Source: an uncultured Collinsella sp. (GTDB taxonomy: Bacteria > Actinomycetota > Coriobacteriia > Coriobacteriales > Coriobacteriaceae). Taken from it: a stretch of DNA of 43,023 nucleotides. Every line of letters starts with the position of its first letter. Position 1 is the stretch's first letter. The notes under the pieces are model-generated. The model made no database searches, was not told the DNA's origin, and saw only the letters and a program-made list of their open reading frames with translations. The stretch is from positions 1-43,023 of the forward strand of contig UROO01000006.1 in the NCBI GenBank assembly GCA_900549555.1, written 5' to 3'. Of this stretch, positions 41,756 through 43,023 are shown one piece after another. A program made the position numbers and the translations under genes.

Positions 41756-41923
41756 GCTCATGTCGACGACAAGTGCGATAGCATTATGCTGGGGCGCGAC
41801 GCCGACGTTGTCGTGTTCAATCCCGACCTTACCCTGGTCGAGGCGTATGTGGGTGGCAACAGCGTCGGTAACGCGTTTGCCGAGTGGCCGCCAAAGAAGC
41901 GATCCGAGAGGGGATTTAGATGA
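41756..41923 (+). pseudogene. 3' fragment of a second nagA
   Basis: From 41756 the frame reads AHVDDKCDSIMLGRDADVVV, then FNPDLTLVEAYVGGNSVGNAF, and ends WPPKKRSERGFR-stop. It matches the last 36 or so residues of NagA (SAHIEGKCGSIMPGRDADFV onward) at about 70 percent identity but differs enough to be a separate paralogue. It is in the same frame as lacC, 33 bases past the lacC stop. Its TGA overlaps the ATG of yhcH (ATGA), so an intact second nagA once lay directly ahead of yhcH and most of it was deleted. Confidence 0.85.
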
Positions 41924-42393
41924 TTTACGGTGCATTGGGCGATATCGAGGAGTACCGCGGAATGCTCAAGGGCCTCGACGTGCTGATCGACTGGCTCGAG
42001 GAGAACGATCCGGCGGAGCTCGAGGTCGGCAGCCATCCGATTCTGGGCGACAAGGTCTTTGCGAACGTCATGGCTCCCACGACGCGTCCCGAGGCCGAGG
42101 CTCACTACGAGACGCATCAGCGCTATCACGACCTGCAGATCGACATTGAGGGTCGCGAGGCCTTTAAGGTTGCCACGGGCAGCCTGACGCTGGTCCAGGA
42201 GTTTGACGAGAAGGACGACTACGACCTGGTCGATTCAGACGCCTCGATTGCCGGCGATCTTGCCGACGACAAGTTCGCGCTGTTCGTTGCCGGCGAGCCT
42301 CACATGCCCACGCTCGAGTTCCCGGGCGATGGCGCACAGCCGGTCAAGAAGATCTGCTTTAAGCTACTTGCAGATGCTTACTGGGAAGAGTAA
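41920..42393 (+). CDS. YhcH/YjgK/YiaL family protein
   Basis: A 157-residue cupin-like protein of the YhcH family, linked to sialic-acid and amino-sugar catabolism. Seen: MIYGALGDIEEYRG, THQRYHDLQIDIEGREAF with the metal-type His residues, FALFVAGEPHMPTLEF, and VKKICFKL near the end. GAGAGGGG, within the nagA fragment, is the ribosome site. Start and stop overlap the fragment (ATGA), so the gene survives from a former nagA-yhcH operon. It probably epimerises or processes a sugar phosphate; the substrate is unknown. Confidence 0.88.
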   Translation: MIYGALGDIEEYRGMLKGLDVLIDWLEENDPAELEVGSHPILGDKVFANVMAPTTRPEAEAHYETHQRYHDLQIDIEGREAFKVATGSLTLVQEFDEKDDYDLVDSDASIAGDLADDKFALFVAGEPHMPTLEFPGDGAQPVKKICFKLLADAYWEE

Positions 42394-42439
42394 CGAACTG
42401 CTCGTGAGCTAGCGTGATTTCCCTTGGGGAACGCGTTTG

Positions 42440-42492
42440 AGCCCCGCTGATCGCGGTCCCCTTGGGGATTGCGGTTGGCGGGGCTTGTTGTT
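42440..42492 (+). terminator. Candidate terminator of yhcH
   Basis: AGCCCCGC (42440-42447) pairs with GCGGGGCT (42478-42485) around an inner TCCCC/GGGGA hairpin, then TGTTGTTG. The long loop makes it a moderate call. Confidence 0.6.
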
Positions 42493-42554
42493 GAGTAGGG
42501 GAGTTGCCGACGGCGTTGTGCTTGGATTGGCGGATGCGCGCTCGAAATCGGCAA

Positions 42555-42578
42555 CAAAAAAGCCGCCCGAAGGCGGCT
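42555..42578 (-). terminator. Terminator of the tRNA-Thr gene
   Basis: On the minus strand AGCCGCC (42578-42572) pairs with GGCGGCT (42567-42561) around a TTCG loop, followed by six T. Confidence 0.92.
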
Positions 42579-42589
42579 ATCTTGTGCAA

Positions 42590-42665
42590 TGGAGCCAGCG
42601 ACCGGGCTCGAACCGGTGACCCCCGCTTTACGAGAGCGGTGCTCTACCAACTGAGCTACGCTGGC
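42590..42665 (-). tRNA. tRNA-Thr (anticodon CGT)
   Basis: On the minus strand: acceptor GCCAGCG/CGCTGGC, D-arm GCTC-AGTTGGTA-GAGC, anticodon arm CCGCT-CTCGTAA-AGCGG with CGT, variable GGGTC, T-arm ACCGG-TTCGAGC-CCGGT, discriminator T and encoded CCA. All stems pair. It reads ACG threonine codons. It lies alone between yhcH and the partial PTS gene. Confidence 0.97.
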
Positions 42666-42822
42666 GGCCATGTGATGACGCAACTGAGGCGTCAACGGCT
42701 GTCTATGATACGGGACATCGCAAATCCGCGCAAGTGTTCTGACGGCTTTTCTCACTTTAAATGCACTAATATTGGAGACGTGATGTCTTGCTCTTACGGG
42801 TCTCAAACAGAATGGGGTGGCG

Positions 42823-42976
42823 ATGGCTCAACCCAAGATTCTTCTCACACGCATCGATGACCGGTTTATTTACGGGCAAGACGTTGAGCTGTGGAACGAA
42901 GTCGTGGGTTCCAACCTTGTTTTAATCGTCAACGATGAGATTGCGGCTGATTCGCGCAAGTGGGCCCCTATGAGGG
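42823..42976 (+). CDS. 5' part of a second PTS IIB gene, active His replaced by Tyr
   Basis: The first 51 or so residues align with the complete IIB at 33100 (LLTRIDDRFIYGQDVELWNEVVGSNLVLIVNDE), but residue 17 is Tyr (TAC) where His takes the phosphate, and RLVHGQV is changed to RFIYGQD. The true gene ends at the window edge: from 42977 the sequence is adaptor, and the apparent stop at 43021 is not genomic. ATG 42823 has GGGGTGG just before it. The protein may be a regulatory or inactive IIB, or a decaying gene; only 154 bases are available. Confidence 0.75.
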
Positions 42977-43023
42977 CTGTCTCTTATACACATCTGACGC
43001 TGCCGACGAACTCTAGGGTGTAG
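42977..43023 (+). other. Untrimmed Nextera sequencing adaptor
   Basis: CTGTCTCTTATACACATCT (42977-42995) is the transposase mosaic end. GACGCTGCCGACGA (42996-43009) completes the Nextera i5-side adaptor. ACTCTAGG (43010-43017) is the reverse complement of an 8-base index (CCTAGAGT, as in S516), and GTGTAG begins the reverse complement of P5. It is library-derived and not part of the genome. It also yields the false peptide SYTHLTLPT. Confidence 0.98.

Noticed and set aside
41760..42149. A 129-codon plus-strand frame overlapping the nagA fragment and yhcH
   Set aside because: It is out of frame with both recognisable sequences and without a ribosome site.
1..43023. CRISPR array, rRNA operon or prophage
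   Set aside because: No regularly spaced repeats, rRNA signatures or phage structural genes were seen.

Overview
The window looks like one complete contig from a short-read assembly of a Collinsella-type organism (Coriobacteriia, Actinomycetota), probably a gut commensal. The evidence is the high-GC, GAC/GAG/CTG-rich codon use, the Coriobacteriia-like gene set (archaeal-type topoisomerase I, RicT with a basic tail, long HPF, mannose-family PTS systems) and the many intergenic stem-loop repeats. Genus assignment is by recognition only. The last 47 bases (42977-43023) are not genomic: they read as Nextera transposase adaptor, a sample index and the start of P5. The first bases lie inside a repeat, the usual place for an assembly break.

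Layout. 1-2320: an AbiEi/AbiEii-like type IV toxin-antitoxin operon bracketed by two near-identical terminators and, outside these, by inverted copies of a palindromic element. 2338-5299: manA and a GntR regulator (minus strand), divergent from a ROK sugar kinase. 5450-15428: housekeeping block with Mn-dependent pyrophosphatase, NhaA antiporter, a small conserved protein, a class I aminotransferase, a STAS protein, TatA/B-TatC, HypA, HypB and an archaeal-type topoisomerase I. 15497-16700: a zinc-ribbon membrane protein between two copies of a hairpin repeat. 16803-22332: tmk-holB-ricT, then comF and a nuclease-like protein. 22333-23065: no protein gene; a MITE-like element with 33-bp inverted ends, a strong promoter and a highly foldable transcript candidate. 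23066-31637: orphan solute-binding lipoprotein, HPF, DegV protein, a dehydrogenase with a His/Cys-rich tail, two small proteins, isocitrate dehydrogenase, a SurA-like protein, and a DUF2975-HTH pair.

31638-42393 is an amino-sugar utilisation region, probably for N-acetylgalactosamine. A PTS of the mannose family (IIA, YajC-like, IIB, IIC, IID) is followed by a HutC-type GntR regulator, AgaS, NagA-type deacetylase, flavodoxin (opposite strand), aldose epimerase-like protein, tagatose-6-phosphate kinase, a fragment of a second nagA, and a YhcH-family protein. Predicted flow: GalNAc enters as GalNAc-6-phosphate, NagA removes acetate, AgaS deaminates and isomerises to tagatose-6-phosphate, LacC phosphorylates to tagatose-1,6-bisphosphate. 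The aldolase is not in the window. An identical 13-mer, TGGTTACTACCAG, lies in front of both the PTS operon and agaS and resembles DasR/NagR operators, so the GntR protein is the likely local regulator.

The right end holds tRNA-Thr(CGT) and the start of a second PTS IIB gene in which the phosphorylated His is replaced by Tyr, cut off by the adaptor. The most unusual items are the bracketed toxin-antitoxin cassette, the nuclease-like gene next to the MITE-like element, the structured leader at 22742-23060, the metal-binding tail on the dehydrogenase, and the decayed second nagA.
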